Below, piece by piece: positions 6,216 to 13,471 of a stretch of DNA of 13,525 bases. The notes beneath the pieces were generated by a model that had not been told where the DNA came from, made no database searches, and worked only from the letters and a program-made list of their open reading frames with translations. Source of the stretch: CAISIP01 sp031367285 (GTDB lineage Bacteria; Pseudomonadota; Gammaproteobacteria; Burkholderiales; Burkholderiaceae_C); NCBI GenBank assembly GCA_031367285.1, contig JANLPN010000283.1:1-13525 (forward strand). The letters are read 5' to 3'. Position numbers and translations under genes: made by a program. Position 1 is the stretch's first letter. Each line of letters begins with the position of its first letter.

Positions 6216-7013
6216 TCAATCGGCCGGGATTTCGCCGGCACCACGTTGCCGCATGAACTCATGGAAAGACAGCATGGAGCCGGCGGATCGAAGCTGGCCG
6301 TAGAGCTCGCCCATGCGCAGTTTTTCGCGGAACAGGCGCTTGATCCAGAGCTGGGCCGCGTTTTCAATGACGAGCCGGTATTCGGCGTCGAAGTCGTGCT
6401 GGTCCGATTTGGACGTGACGCTTTTGGGGTGCAGCGTCTTGAAATGCGGCGCACGCGTCAACGGCGCAACACCATCGCAGGCGGCCAGCAAATTGGCGTC
6501 AAACAACACGTCCTGCGATATCCGATGCCCGGAATACGGCCGCCACCTGTCACGCCGGTACAGGGCGTGGATGGAGCCATGAAAATCCATGAAGGTCTGA
6601 AAGTCCAGCGTGGGTGAAAGCGGTAACTCCCGGCACACTACGCCGGTTTCGTCATGGATGTAGACAGTTCGAAAAAACGCGATTTTCGCGGGGCTGTTGC
6701 GCGCCAGATCCAGCGCTTCCCGCAATGCGCCCGGCCCGAAGTAGTCGTCGCAATCGAGCATCGTAATGAAGGTGCCAACGGAAGCTTCAAAAGCACGGTT
6801 TCTCGCCTTGCCCGGCCCGATGCGCAAGCTGGGCGCAAGCACCTTGACCCTGCCGGCGTATTCGACTTCCAGATCCTTGTAGGTGTGCGTTCCGTCATCC
6901 GGGGTGATGACCACTTCAACCGAGGGCTCGGACAAAACGCTTTCGACCGCGCGATGGATCGTTTTTTCAGCCTCGAAGGCGGGGATCAATACCGAGAGAA
7001 TCGGCTGCGGCAT
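6216..7013 (-). CDS. Family 2 glycosyltransferase (GT-A fold)
   Basis: This 265-residue protein starts LSVLIPAFEAEKTIHRAVESVL (6-27), the usual GT2 nucleotide-binding beginning. It then has TPDDG (37-41) in place of the common VDDGS, the linker GPGKARNRA (66-74), and the metal-binding motif MLDCDDYF (85-92), where D87/D89 or D90 would bind the sugar nucleotide's metal. A likely acceptor-side stretch is around SQDVLFDANLL. It should add a sugar from an activated donor to an unknown acceptor at the cytoplasmic side. There is no membrane segment and no glycan gene next to it, so the acceptor cannot be guessed. ATG 7013 has only a weak ribosome site. Its TGA stop (6216-6218) lies 3 bp past the TAA flanking the palindromic element. 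Confidence 0.88.
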   Translation of the reverse strand: MPQPILSVLIPAFEAEKTIHRAVESVLSEPSVEVVITPDDGTHTYKDLEVEYAGRVKVLAPSLRIGPGKARNRAFEASVGTFITMLDCDDYFGPGALREALDLARNSPAKIAFFRTVYIHDETGVVCRELPLSPTLDFQTFMDFHGSIHALYRRDRWRPYSGHRISQDVLFDANLLAACDGVAPLTRAPHFKTLHPKSVTSKSDQHDFDAEYRLVIENAAQLWIKRLFREKLRMGELYGQLRSAGSMLSFHEFMRQRGAGEIPAD

Positions 7014-7024
7014 TTTCGGGCTTC

Positions 7025-7053
7025 GAGGTAGTTGGTGGAAAAGCGCATGTCAA
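7025..7053 (-). promoter_or_regulatory. Weak candidate promoter before the glycosyltransferase gene
   Basis: On the minus strand a perfect TTGACA (7048-7053) is followed after 17 bp by TACCTC (7025-7030), a poor -10. Transcription would start only about 5 nt before the ATG, so either the message is nearly leaderless or this match is by chance. Confidence 0.25.
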
Positions 7054-7224
7054 GGTCAGGCACGAAATCTTAGAGGAAATGCCATTTGTCTGCCTTCGGC
7101 CCACATGGTGCTCTGCGGGATCAGCGCATGGGGCTGGCGCGCGCGAATAGCCCGGCTTGCCGGCACCCCACCGCGTGCTCTGGTAGGCTTGCGCGACCTA
7201 TTCCTATCCAACGAGGCAAATTTT

Positions 7225-8205
7225 ATGCACTACCGACGTCTCGGCCACAGCGGCCTGCAGGTGAGCCAACTCTCTCTCGGCTCCTGGGTTACGTACCACA
7301 ACCAGGTGGACGTGGCCGCGGCGCGCGAGATGCTGGCCATGGCCATGGATGCCGGCATCAACTTCTTTGACAATGCTGAAGCTTATGCCGGCGGCAAGAG
7401 CGAAGTGGTAATGGGCGAAGCCTTCAAGGCGCTCAAATGGCCGCGCCTCAACTACATCGTGTCCACCAAGTTTTTCTGGGGGCTGGACCGCGAAGGCAGG
7501 TCGGTCAACCGCAAGGAAACCCTCAACCGCAAGTACCTGACGCAGGCCATAGACGGCTCGCTGACCCGCATGGGCCTGGACTTTATCGACCTGGTGTATT
7601 GCCACCGGCCGGATCCGCACACTCCGGTCGAGGAAACCGTGTGGGCCATGAGCGACATGATCACCCGCGGCAAGGCCTTGTACTGGGGCACCAGCGAATG
7701 GCCGGCCGCCGACATCCGCGCGGCCTGGGACATTGCCGACAAACACCACCTGCACAAACCGGTGGTGGAGCAGCCGCAGTACCACCTGTTCCACCGCAAA
7801 CGCGTAGAGCAGGAATACGCCCGCCTGTACGACGACATCGGCCTGGGTCTGACCACCTGGAGCCCGCTGGCCAGCGGCCTGCTGACCGGCAAGTACCGCA
7901 ACGGTGTGCCGGCCGGCAGCCGCGGGGCGCGCGAGGACATGGCGTTTCTGGTGGGCCGGCTCACCGACACCAGCAAGAATTCCGCGCTGGCACAACTGGA
8001 GACCATAGCGGCGGAGCTGGGCTGCAACCTGGCCCAGTTGGCCATCGCCTGGGCGGCGTACAACCCGCGCGTCAGCAGCGTGATCACGGGCGCGTCCAAG
8101 GCCTCCCAGTTGCAGGACAACCTCGGTGCAGTGGACGTATTGCCCAAACTGACCGCCGACGTATTGGCGCGTATCGACCAGATCAGCACGCCGCTGGCGG
8201 CCTGA
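7225..8205 (+). CDS. Aldo/keto reductase, Kv-channel beta-subunit type
   Basis: This 326-residue NADPH-dependent reductase resembles the animal Kv-beta/AKR6 group and bacterial YghZ-like proteins: LGSWVTY near 18-24, FDNAEAYAGGKSE (48-60), STKFFWG (80-86), RPDPHTPVEETVWAM, ALYWGTSEW and the nucleotide-binding ITGASKASQLQDNLGAV near the C-terminus. The catalytic set is D49, Y54, K82 and H127. Mammalian Kv-beta has Asn at the last position, so this protein keeps the classic reductase His. It probably reduces aldehydes or ketones in the cytoplasm; the substrate is unknown. ATG 7225 is chosen because GAGG (7213-7216) precedes it and the family starts here (MHYRRLGHSGLQVS); the frame extends upstream without homology. 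It converges with garR, 14 bp apart, and no terminator is visible between them. Confidence 0.9.
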   Translation: MHYRRLGHSGLQVSQLSLGSWVTYHNQVDVAAAREMLAMAMDAGINFFDNAEAYAGGKSEVVMGEAFKALKWPRLNYIVSTKFFWGLDREGRSVNRKETLNRKYLTQAIDGSLTRMGLDFIDLVYCHRPDPHTPVEETVWAMSDMITRGKALYWGTSEWPAADIRAAWDIADKHHLHKPVVEQPQYHLFHRKRVEQEYARLYDDIGLGLTTWSPLASGLLTGKYRNGVPAGSRGAREDMAFLVGRLTDTSKNSALAQLETIAAELGCNLAQLAIAWAAYNPRVSSVITGASKASQLQDNLGAVDVLPKLTADVLARIDQISTPLAA

Positions 8206-8219
8206 CCCGGCCTGCACCG

Positions 8220-9128
8220 CTACTCGGCTTTGGCTACCTCGTGTGCCGCCATCAGTTCAAGTGCCTTGACCAGGGCCGAATGGTCGAGCTGGTCCCAGCC
8301 GTTGGCGGCGCAGGTCTGCATGAGTTGCGCGGCCGAAGCCGTTTGTGGCAGGGAAACACCCATCGCCTTGGCACCGGCCAAGGCCAGGTTCAGGTCCTTC
8401 TGGTGCAGCGCGATGCGAAAGCCCGGATTGAAAGTGCGCTTGACCATGCGTTCACCATGCACTTCGAGGATGCGGCTGGCCGCAAAGCCGCCCATCAAGG
8501 CCTGGCGCACACGTGCCGGGTCGGCACCGGCCTTGCTGGCAAACAGCAGCGCTTCGCCCACGGCGGCGATATTGAGCGCCACGATGATCTGGTTGGCCAC
8601 CTTGGTGGTCTGGCCGTCGCCATTGCCGCCCACCAGCGTAATGTTCTTGCCCATCAAGGCAAATAGCGGCTTGACGCGTTCGAACGCCGCCTCCGGCCCG
8701 CCTACCATGATGGTCAGGCTGGCAGCCTTGGCGCCCACTTCGCCGCCCGACACCGGTGCGTCCAGGTAATCGCAACCCAGCTCGTTCACGGCTTTGGCAA
8801 AACGTTTGGTCTCCATGGGTGAGATCGAACTCATGTCGACCACGGTTTTGCCCACGCGGCCGTCAGGCCCGCTCTGGCTGGATGCCAGACCCTGGGCCAC
8901 GCCGTCCTTGCCCAGCAGCACCTGCTCCACGTCCGGTGTGTCGGGCAGCATCAGGAACACGATGTCGGCGGCACGCGCCACGTCGGCGTTGCTGCTGCAC
9001 ACCGTCGCCGCGCTGAGCACATCCGGCACCTTGCTGCGGGTACGCACAAACATCTCGTGGCCGGCGGCCAGCAGATGCTGGGCCATCGGTGTGCCCATGA
9101 TGCCCAGGCCGATAAATCCGATCTTCAT
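8220..9128 (-). CDS. garR: Tartronate semialdehyde reductase (2-hydroxy-3-oxopropionate reductase)
   Basis: This 302-residue member of the beta-hydroxyacid dehydrogenase family has the NAD(P)-binding start MKIGFIGLGIMGTPMAQHL, the substrate motif DAPVSGGEVGA (123-133) and the catalytic Lys176 in GDGQTTKVANQ. E. coli GarR and GlxR are about 290-296 residues. The reaction is tartronate semialdehyde plus NAD(P)H to D-glycerate (EC 1.1.1.60). Other family members (3-hydroxyisobutyrate or succinate semialdehyde reductases) look similar, but two upstream genes supply exactly this substrate. ATG 9128 is preferred over an in-frame ATG 30 nt upstream because AAAGGAA precedes it and the Rossmann motif begins here. 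It is the third gene of the gud/gar set, separated from garL by a 199-bp structured gap. Confidence 0.85.
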   Translation of the reverse strand: MKIGFIGLGIMGTPMAQHLLAAGHEMFVRTRSKVPDVLSAATVCSSNADVARAADIVFLMLPDTPDVEQVLLGKDGVAQGLASSQSGPDGRVGKTVVDMSSISPMETKRFAKAVNELGCDYLDAPVSGGEVGAKAASLTIMVGGPEAAFERVKPLFALMGKNITLVGGNGDGQTTKVANQIIVALNIAAVGEALLFASKAGADPARVRQALMGGFAASRILEVHGERMVKRTFNPGFRIALHQKDLNLALAGAKAMGVSLPQTASAAQLMQTCAANGWDQLDHSALVKALELMAAHEVAKAE

Positions 9129-9159
9129 GTTGTGGTTCCTTTGGTTATCTGAGATCAAA

Positions 9160-9337
9160 GAGGTCGTGAAGATTTCGTAACGAGCGGGTCAAGGTGGCGT
9201 CGAGGAGCGGAGCCGTACACCTGTACGGTGACAACGGAGTTGCGGCGAAGGCTAACAACTGCGCGAAGCGATTGTTATGCCGGAGGCAACACCGCAGGCG
9301 TCAGATTGGCCCGCGCAGTAGAAAGATTCACGGCCTC
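9160..9337. repeat. Fold-back element between garL and garR
   Basis: Imperfect inverted repeats of about 41 bp (9160-9201 and 9297-9337, roughly 28 matches, one gap) begin GAGG(T/C)CGTGAA. Between them are two hairpins: CCGTACA-CC-TGTACGG (9213-9228, perfect) and GGCTAACAA with TTGTTATGCC (9250-9258 and 9272-9281, one bulged base). The right arm includes the last codons and TGA stop of garL. No ORF of note is present and no clear target duplication is seen. It may be a MITE-like insertion, an mRNA-stability or processing element, or an attenuator between the two genes. Confidence 0.55.
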
Positions 9338-10098
9338 GGGCCGGCACGCATCTTGGCCATCACCTGCTGCGCCCCGGCGGCCATCAGCCGCGCATCGGAG
9401 CTCACGGTCACAAACTGGAAACCCTTGGCAATACGCTTGAGCGCCGCTTCGGGGCTGCCGTTGTGTATGCCCGCCACCACGCCGTGTGCCTTGGCGCGCG
9501 CAAGTATGTGGTCTATGGCCTCGACCGCCTTGGGGTCCACGTCGTCGAAAGTGGGCGTACAGCCCAGCGCCAGCGACAGGTCGGACGGGCCGATGTAGAT
9601 CGCATCCAGCCCCTCTACCGAGAGGATGTCGTCCAGGTTATCGAGCGCCTTGGCGGTTTCTATCATGGCAAAGGTCACGATGGTGTCGTTGGCGTGTTGT
9701 GCGTAGTCGGCCCCGCCATACAGCAGGGCCCGCGTGGGGCCGAAGCTGCGGGTGCCGCGCGGTGCGTAGTGGGTATAGGCCACCAGCTTCTGCGCGTCTT
9801 CCCGGCTGTTGACCATGGGACAGATCACGCCATACGCCCCGGCATCCAGTGTTTTCATGAGTATGCCGGGCTCCAGCCACGGCACACGCACCACCGGTAC
9901 CGTGCTGGTGGTGGAGATGGCCTGCAGCATGGTGACCATGGCCTGGTAATCGACGATGCCGTGTTGCAGGTCTATGGTCAGCGTGTCCCAGCCCTGGTGC
10001 GCCATGGTCTCGGCCGAGAAGCTGTTGGGTATGGCCAGCCACCCATTGACGGCGGCGGCGCCCGACTTCCACAGGCTGCGCAAACGGTTTTCTCTCAT
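9328..10098 (-). CDS. garL: HpcH/HpaI-family aldolase, probably 5-keto-4-deoxy-D-glucarate aldolase
   Basis: This 256-residue class II (metal-dependent) pyruvate aldolase has the same length as E. coli GarL. The visible active-site pattern is IDLQHG with His46, VRVPW with Arg71 (pyruvate contact), metal ligand Glu147 in MIETAKALDN and Asp173 in YIGPSDLSLALG. The DLQHG version resembles the HpaI/rhamnonate-aldolase side of the family more than E. coli GarL (which has DGEHA), so the substrate is assigned from context: the gene lies 35 bp after gudD, whose product is 5-keto-4-deoxyglucarate, and before garR, which uses the aldol product tartronate semialdehyde. The other product is pyruvate (EC 4.1.2.20). 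ATG 10098 has a strong AAGGAG. The last codons lie inside the right arm of the fold-back element. Confidence 0.8.
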   Translation of the reverse strand: MRENRLRSLWKSGAAAVNGWLAIPNSFSAETMAHQGWDTLTIDLQHGIVDYQAMVTMLQAISTTSTVPVVRVPWLEPGILMKTLDAGAYGVICPMVNSREDAQKLVAYTHYAPRGTRSFGPTRALLYGGADYAQHANDTIVTFAMIETAKALDNLDDILSVEGLDAIYIGPSDLSLALGCTPTFDDVDPKAVEAIDHILARAKAHGVVAGIHNGSPEAALKRIAKGFQFVTVSSDARLMAAGAQQVMAKMRAGPRP

Positions 10099-10133
10099 GG
10101 TGTCTCCTTGGGGGGTGTGGTCAGGCCGTGCGC

Positions 10134-11468
10134 TCAACGGTCCAGCGCCGGACGCTTGGGATCGAATTTCCAGCCGGGAATCAGGTACTGCATGGCGGTG
10201 GCGTCGTCGCGTGCTCCCAAGCCGTGTTGCTTGTAGAGCTGGTGCGCTTTTTCCACTTCCACCATATCGAGCTCCACGCCCAGGCCGGGCTTCTTCGGCA
10301 CCTGCACCAGGCCACCCTGGATTTGCAGCGGCTCCTTGGTCAGGCGCTGGCCGTCCTGCCAGATCCAGTGTGTGTCCATCGCCGTCACGCGGCCCGGCGC
10401 GGCGGCGCCGACATGGGTGAACATGGCCAGCGATATGTCGAAATGGTTGTTCGAATGCGAGCCCCAGGTCAGGCCCCAGTCGCGGCAGGTCTGCGCCACC
10501 CGCACCGAGCCGGCCAGGGTCCAGAAATGCGGGTCGGCCAGCGGAATATCGACCGACTGCAGCGACAGGGCGTGGCTCAGTTGGCGCCAGTCGGTGGCGA
10601 TCATATTGGTCGCCGTGGGCAGGCCGGTGGCGCGGCGGAACTCGGCCATCACTTCGCGGCCCGAGAAGCCGTCTTCGGCACCACACGGGTCCTCGGCATA
10701 GGCCACCACACCACGCATGTCGCGCATCAGGCGGATAGCATCCCTGAGAAGCCAGCCGCCATTGGGGTCCAGCGTCACACGGGCCTGGGGGAAACGTTCA
10801 TGCAGCGCAACCATCGCGCCGATCTCCTCTTCGCCACGCAACACACCACCCTTGAGCTTGAAGTCGTTGAAGCCGTAACGCTCGTAGGCGGCTTCGGCCA
10901 GCACCACCACGGCTTCGGGCGTGAGCGCTTTTTCATGGCGCAGGCGGAACCAGGCGTTGTCGGCATCCGGTTCTTGCGCATAGGGGAGATCGGTCTTGCC
11001 GCGGTCGCCCACGTAGAACAGGTAACCCAGCATCTCCACCGCATCGCGCTGCTGGCCCTCGCCCAGCAACGCGGCCACCGGCACCTCCAGGTGCTGGCCC
11101 AGCAGGTCCAGCAACGCCGACTCGATGGCCGTCACGGCATGGATGGTGGTGCGCAGATCGAAGGTCTGCATGCCGCGCCCGCCCGCATCGCGGTCGGCAA
11201 ACTGCTGCTGTACCTGTTGCAGCAGACGCTGGTGGGCACCAATCGGCTGGCCCACCACCAGGCCGCGTGCATCGTCCAGCGTCTGGCGTATCTTCTCGCC
11301 ACCGGGTACTTCGCCGACCCCGGTGCGCCCGGCGTTGTCGGTCAGGATCAGCAGGTTGCGCGTGAAAAACGGGCCGTGGGCGCCGCTCAGGTTGAGCAGC
11401 ATGCTGTCGCGGCCCGCGACGGGAATCACGCGCAGGTCGGTTATCAGGGGTGTGGAGCTGGTAGGCAT
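10134..11468 (-). CDS. gudD: Glucarate dehydratase
   Basis: This 444-residue enolase-superfamily enzyme looks closely similar to E. coli GudD (446) along its length, including VIPVAGRDSML, ADRDAGGRGMQTFDLRTTIH, GYLFYVGDR and the ending GLGARDDATAMQYLIPGWKF. Active-site residues appear with a shift of one from E. coli: K204 and K206 in FKLKGG, metal ligands D234, E265 and N288 (with E259 nearby), D312, and H338/N340 in SHSNNHFD. It removes water from D-glucarate (and L-idarate) to give 5-keto-4-deoxyglucarate (EC 4.2.1.40) in the cytoplasm. It is the first gene of a minus-strand set with garL (35 bp) and garR. The ATG has no good ribosome site. Transcription starts from the 127-bp region shared with the divergent YafY-type regulator. 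Confidence 0.95.
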   Translation of the reverse strand: MPTSSTPLITDLRVIPVAGRDSMLLNLSGAHGPFFTRNLLILTDNAGRTGVGEVPGGEKIRQTLDDARGLVVGQPIGAHQRLLQQVQQQFADRDAGGRGMQTFDLRTTIHAVTAIESALLDLLGQHLEVPVAALLGEGQQRDAVEMLGYLFYVGDRGKTDLPYAQEPDADNAWFRLRHEKALTPEAVVVLAEAAYERYGFNDFKLKGGVLRGEEEIGAMVALHERFPQARVTLDPNGGWLLRDAIRLMRDMRGVVAYAEDPCGAEDGFSGREVMAEFRRATGLPTATNMIATDWRQLSHALSLQSVDIPLADPHFWTLAGSVRVAQTCRDWGLTWGSHSNNHFDISLAMFTHVGAAAPGRVTAMDTHWIWQDGQRLTKEPLQIQGGLVQVPKKPGLGVELDMVEVEKAHQLYKQHGLGARDDATAMQYLIPGWKFDPKRPALDR

Positions 11469-11528
11469 GGGTTTTCGTACGGGGCGTAGAGCGGGTGTGC
11501 CAATCGTACCTGTCCGCCGGGCCCGGTT

Positions 11529-11547
11529 GCGGCAATTTCCTTGCCGC
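11529..11547. promoter_or_regulatory. Candidate operator between gudD and the YafY regulator
   Basis: GCGGCAA, five bases, then TTGCCGC form a perfect 7-bp inverted repeat. It overlaps the -35 box of the regulator gene (TTGCCG 11541-11546) and lies 61 bp upstream of the gudD start, so one bound protein could control both directions. It could equally be chance in GC-rich DNA. Confidence 0.4.
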
Positions 11548-11568
11548 CGCGGGTCGTGCTGCTATAAA
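11541..11568 (+). promoter_or_regulatory. Candidate promoter of the YafY-type regulator
   Basis: TTGCCG (11541-11546), a 16-bp spacer and TATAAA (11563-11568) give a plausible sigma-70 promoter, with a start near 11575 and a 20-nt leader carrying the AGAGG ribosome site (11586-11590). Confidence 0.5.
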
Positions 11569-11595
11569 CAGCCCAGCTTTTTTGCAGAGGTACCC

Positions 11596-12285
11596 GTGTC
11601 CCGTTCCAACCGCCTGTTCGACCTGATCCAGTTGCTGCGCCGGCACCGGCACCCGGTGGGTGGCGCCCAGCTTGCGAACGAACTGGGCATCAGCCTGCGC
11701 ACCCTGTACCGCGACATCGCCACCTTGCAGGTGCAGGGCGCGCATATCGACGGTGCGCCGGGCCTGGGTTATGTGTTGCGAGCCGGGTTTGTATTGCCGC
11801 CGCTGATGTTCTCGGCCGACGAGGTCGAGGCGCTGGTGCTGGGCTCGCGCTGGGTGGCGCGACGCGGCGACAGCCGCCTGGGCGCTGCGGCGCGTAATGC
11901 ATTGGTCAAGATCGCCGCCGTGCTGCCGGCGGAACTGCGCCACGAGCTGGACACGTCGGCGCTGCTGGTCGGCCCCGCCGAACCCATCGCGGCGGGGGAC
12001 GCCGAGTTGTCCGAGATCCGGCAGGCGATACGGCTGGAACAAAAACTCGCAGTGACCTACCGCGACGGCTCCGGCAAGGAAACGTCGCGCACCATCTGGC
12101 CGTTTGCGTTGGGCTTTTTTGACCGCCTGCGGGTGGTGATCGCCTGGTGCGAGCTGCGCCAGGACATACGGCACTTCCGCACCGACCGCATCACCGCGCT
12201 AGAGCGCACCGACATCCGTTATCCGCGGCGGCGCCAGGCCTTGCTCAAGGATTGGCGTGCACGCGAAGGGGTGGCCGAGCAGTAG
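11596..12285 (+). CDS. YafY-family transcription regulator (HTH + WYL domain)
   Basis: This 229-residue protein has an N-terminal winged helix-turn-helix (about 1-60; LANELGISLRTLYRDIATLQVQG is the recognition part) followed by a WYL sensor domain (about 140-205, with IWPFALGFFDRLRVVIAWCELR and RHFRTDRI). It starts at GTG 11596, with AGAGG five bases upstream; the longer upstream frame is antisense to gudD. WYL domains bind small ligands or nucleic acids and switch repressors or activators; the ligand here is unknown. It is divergent from gudD, so control of glucarate genes is possible. However, it lies in the same direction as the VOC gene 108 bp on, a pairing seen often for this family, so control of that gene and of itself is at least as likely. 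Confidence 0.88.
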   Translation: MSRSNRLFDLIQLLRRHRHPVGGAQLANELGISLRTLYRDIATLQVQGAHIDGAPGLGYVLRAGFVLPPLMFSADEVEALVLGSRWVARRGDSRLGAAARNALVKIAAVLPAELRHELDTSALLVGPAEPIAAGDAELSEIRQAIRLEQKLAVTYRDGSGKETSRTIWPFALGFFDRLRVVIAWCELRQDIRHFRTDRITALERTDIRYPRRRQALLKDWRAREGVAEQ

Positions 12286-12316
12286 CAGCTTGTGAGCTTG
12301 TAATTTGCGATCACTG

Positions 12317-12349
12317 CTGACAGAAACTGACACGGGCTCTTTTTACGAT
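12317..12349 (+). promoter_or_regulatory. CTGACA direct repeats before the VOC gene
   Basis: CTGACA occurs twice, at 12317-12322 and 12327-12332, exactly 10 bp (one helix turn) apart. A TACGAT (12344-12349) lies 11 bp after the second copy, too close for a normal -35/-10 pair. This may be the binding site of the adjacent YafY-type regulator. Confidence 0.35.
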
Positions 12350-12393
12350 GGCCACAGGGCGTCTTGCCCGGCCTGCCATTTCTGGAGAACCCC

Positions 12394-12762
12394 ATGTCCG
12401 ATCCCAATTTCGTTTTGCTCTACGTAAAAAACCCCGGCGCCAGCGCCGCCTTCTACACCGGCCTGCTGGGCAAGCCACCGGTCGAAGCGTCTCCCACGTT
12501 TGCCATGTTTGCGCTGGAGTCCGGCGTGATGCTGGGCCTGTGGGCCGCCGATACGGTATTACCTGCCGCCACCAGTGTGGGCGGCGGCGAAATCGCCTTT
12601 GCCGTGGATGGCCGAGGCACGGTAGACACGCGCCATGCCGAATGGGCCGCTCTGGGCCTGCCGGTAGTCCAGGCTCCCACGGACCTGGACTTCGGTTATA
12701 CCTTTGTGGCACTGGATCCGGACGGCCACCGGCTGCGGGTGTTTGCGCCGGCAGCGCAGTAA
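12394..12762 (+). CDS. VOC family protein (glyoxalase/bleomycin-resistance fold)
   Basis: This 122-residue protein has the vicinal-oxygen-chelate pattern of paired beta-alpha-beta-beta-beta units: FVLLYVKNPGASAAFYTGLLG (5-25) opens the first unit, and GYTFVALDPDGHRLRVFAPA closes the second. Several usual metal-ligand positions are not clearly filled, so it may bind a ligand rather than act as a dioxygenase or glyoxalase. The start is ATG 12394 with GGAG (12384-12387), which puts the domain at the N-terminus. It follows the YafY-type regulator in the same direction, suggesting a small stress-response or antibiotic-binding unit. The exact substrate cannot be told. It converges with the restriction-modification remnant, 59 bp away; the GCGGGC/GCCCGC pair in that gap is not a convincing terminator. 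Confidence 0.87.
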   Translation: MSDPNFVLLYVKNPGASAAFYTGLLGKPPVEASPTFAMFALESGVMLGLWAADTVLPAATSVGGGEIAFAVDGRGTVDTRHAEWAALGLPVVQAPTDLDFGYTFVALDPDGHRLRVFAPAAQ

Positions 12763-12821
12763 GGCCACGCGGCTCGGGCGGGCGGTGCCTTATTGCCCGC
12801 TCCTCGTCTACCGGATTGGCT

Positions 12822-13325
12822 TTACAAGTCCAGTCCACCCTCCGCTAGCGGCGTCCTGAATCGCGTGTAAACCTTCTTGGAAATCCACTCCGAAACGAGA
12901 TTCTGAAAATTTCGTTCGTTCATGAAGCGGGCGAAGATATCTTCGTTCTGTTCCATGCGTTCGATGAACAGGGTTTCCAGCAGACCCGAAAACAGCAGCG
13001 CAAACTTTTCCTCCGGGTTGACCGAGGCGGCTTCTCTCAAGGAGCCGTCCGCAATCGCGGCCTCGATGATCTGGTCAAAAAACAGTTGATCGGCGTCGGT
13101 AAAGTCAGTCCCAAAGCGCTCGTTGACGACGTCGATCAGTCGCGAGAGCGGCACGTCCTCATCATGGCCCATGCCCGAGCCCACTTCGCGCGGACCGTCC
13201 AGCTTTTCGGCGGAACCGTCACGCAGGTTGATCGACCCTTCGCTGATCTTCTGCAGGCGGTAGTACTCCAGCCGTATCTCATCATCGAAGCTGTACCGCT
13301 GCCCGGTCGTCCGCTTGGGTAGCCG
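12822..13325 (-). pseudogene. hsdR: 3' fragment of hsdR (type I restriction endonuclease subunit)
   Basis: Translation from about 13325 to TAA 12822 gives about 167 residues that match the C-terminal region of HsdR: LPKRTTGQRYSFDD, LEYYRLQKISEGSI, PLSRLIDVVNERFGTDF, ADQLFFDQIIEAA, NPEEKFALLF and FIERMEQNEDIFARFMNERNF. HsdR is normally about 800-1100 residues, so the nuclease and translocase (DEAD-box) domains are missing. A GTG at 13184 could start a 120-residue piece, but no proper start is likely. Upstream, this frame hits a stop at 13365-13367. Sequence identity passes into the hsdS fragment near 13319-13330, in another frame. Restriction by this locus must be lost unless another hsdR exists. 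Confidence 0.8.
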
Positions 13326-13471
13326 CGCAAGCCATTGCCGCCATACACGGGGTATTCGCCCACGTCATTGATGTGTTCAGTACCAATGGCTTCGCCGCTT
13401 TGCAATGAAACGAGGTACTTGACTTTCAGTTTTTGCCAGTGCTTGGGTGCTGAGCGAAAAAGTCCATTCAT
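13319..13471 (-). pseudogene. hsdS: 5' fragment of hsdS (type I specificity subunit)
   Basis: From ATG 13471 about 51 residues resemble the start of an HsdS target-recognition domain: APKHWQKLKVKYLVSLQSGEAI followed by EYPVYGGNGLRGY. HsdS is normally about 400 residues with two recognition domains. Here similarity stops at about 13319, and the frame continues without similarity to a stop at 13136-13138 while the hsdR sequence runs in another frame. The ATG overlaps the stop of an upstream open frame (ATGA), as in intact hsd operons. This is the left side of a deletion that joined hsdS to hsdR. Confidence 0.72.

Noticed and set aside
7437..8666. 409-codon plus-strand ORF across the reductase and garR ends
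   Set aside because: It is out of frame with the reductase and antisense to garR; the translation is low-complexity, with no ribosome site.
9250..9281. Integron attC-like hairpin (GGCTAACAA ... TTGTTATGCC)
   Set aside because: The fold looks attC-like, but the outer core does not fit GTTRRRY, no integrase or cassette is nearby, and the hairpin is part of a larger inverted repeat.
10128..11489. 453-codon plus-strand ORF opposite gudD
   Set aside because: gudD on the other strand has every catalytic residue of its family; this ORF is its shadow.
12778..12800. Terminator hairpin GCGGGC/GCCCGC after the VOC gene
   Set aside because: The stem is only 6 bp with an 11-nt loop and has no T-run after it in either direction.
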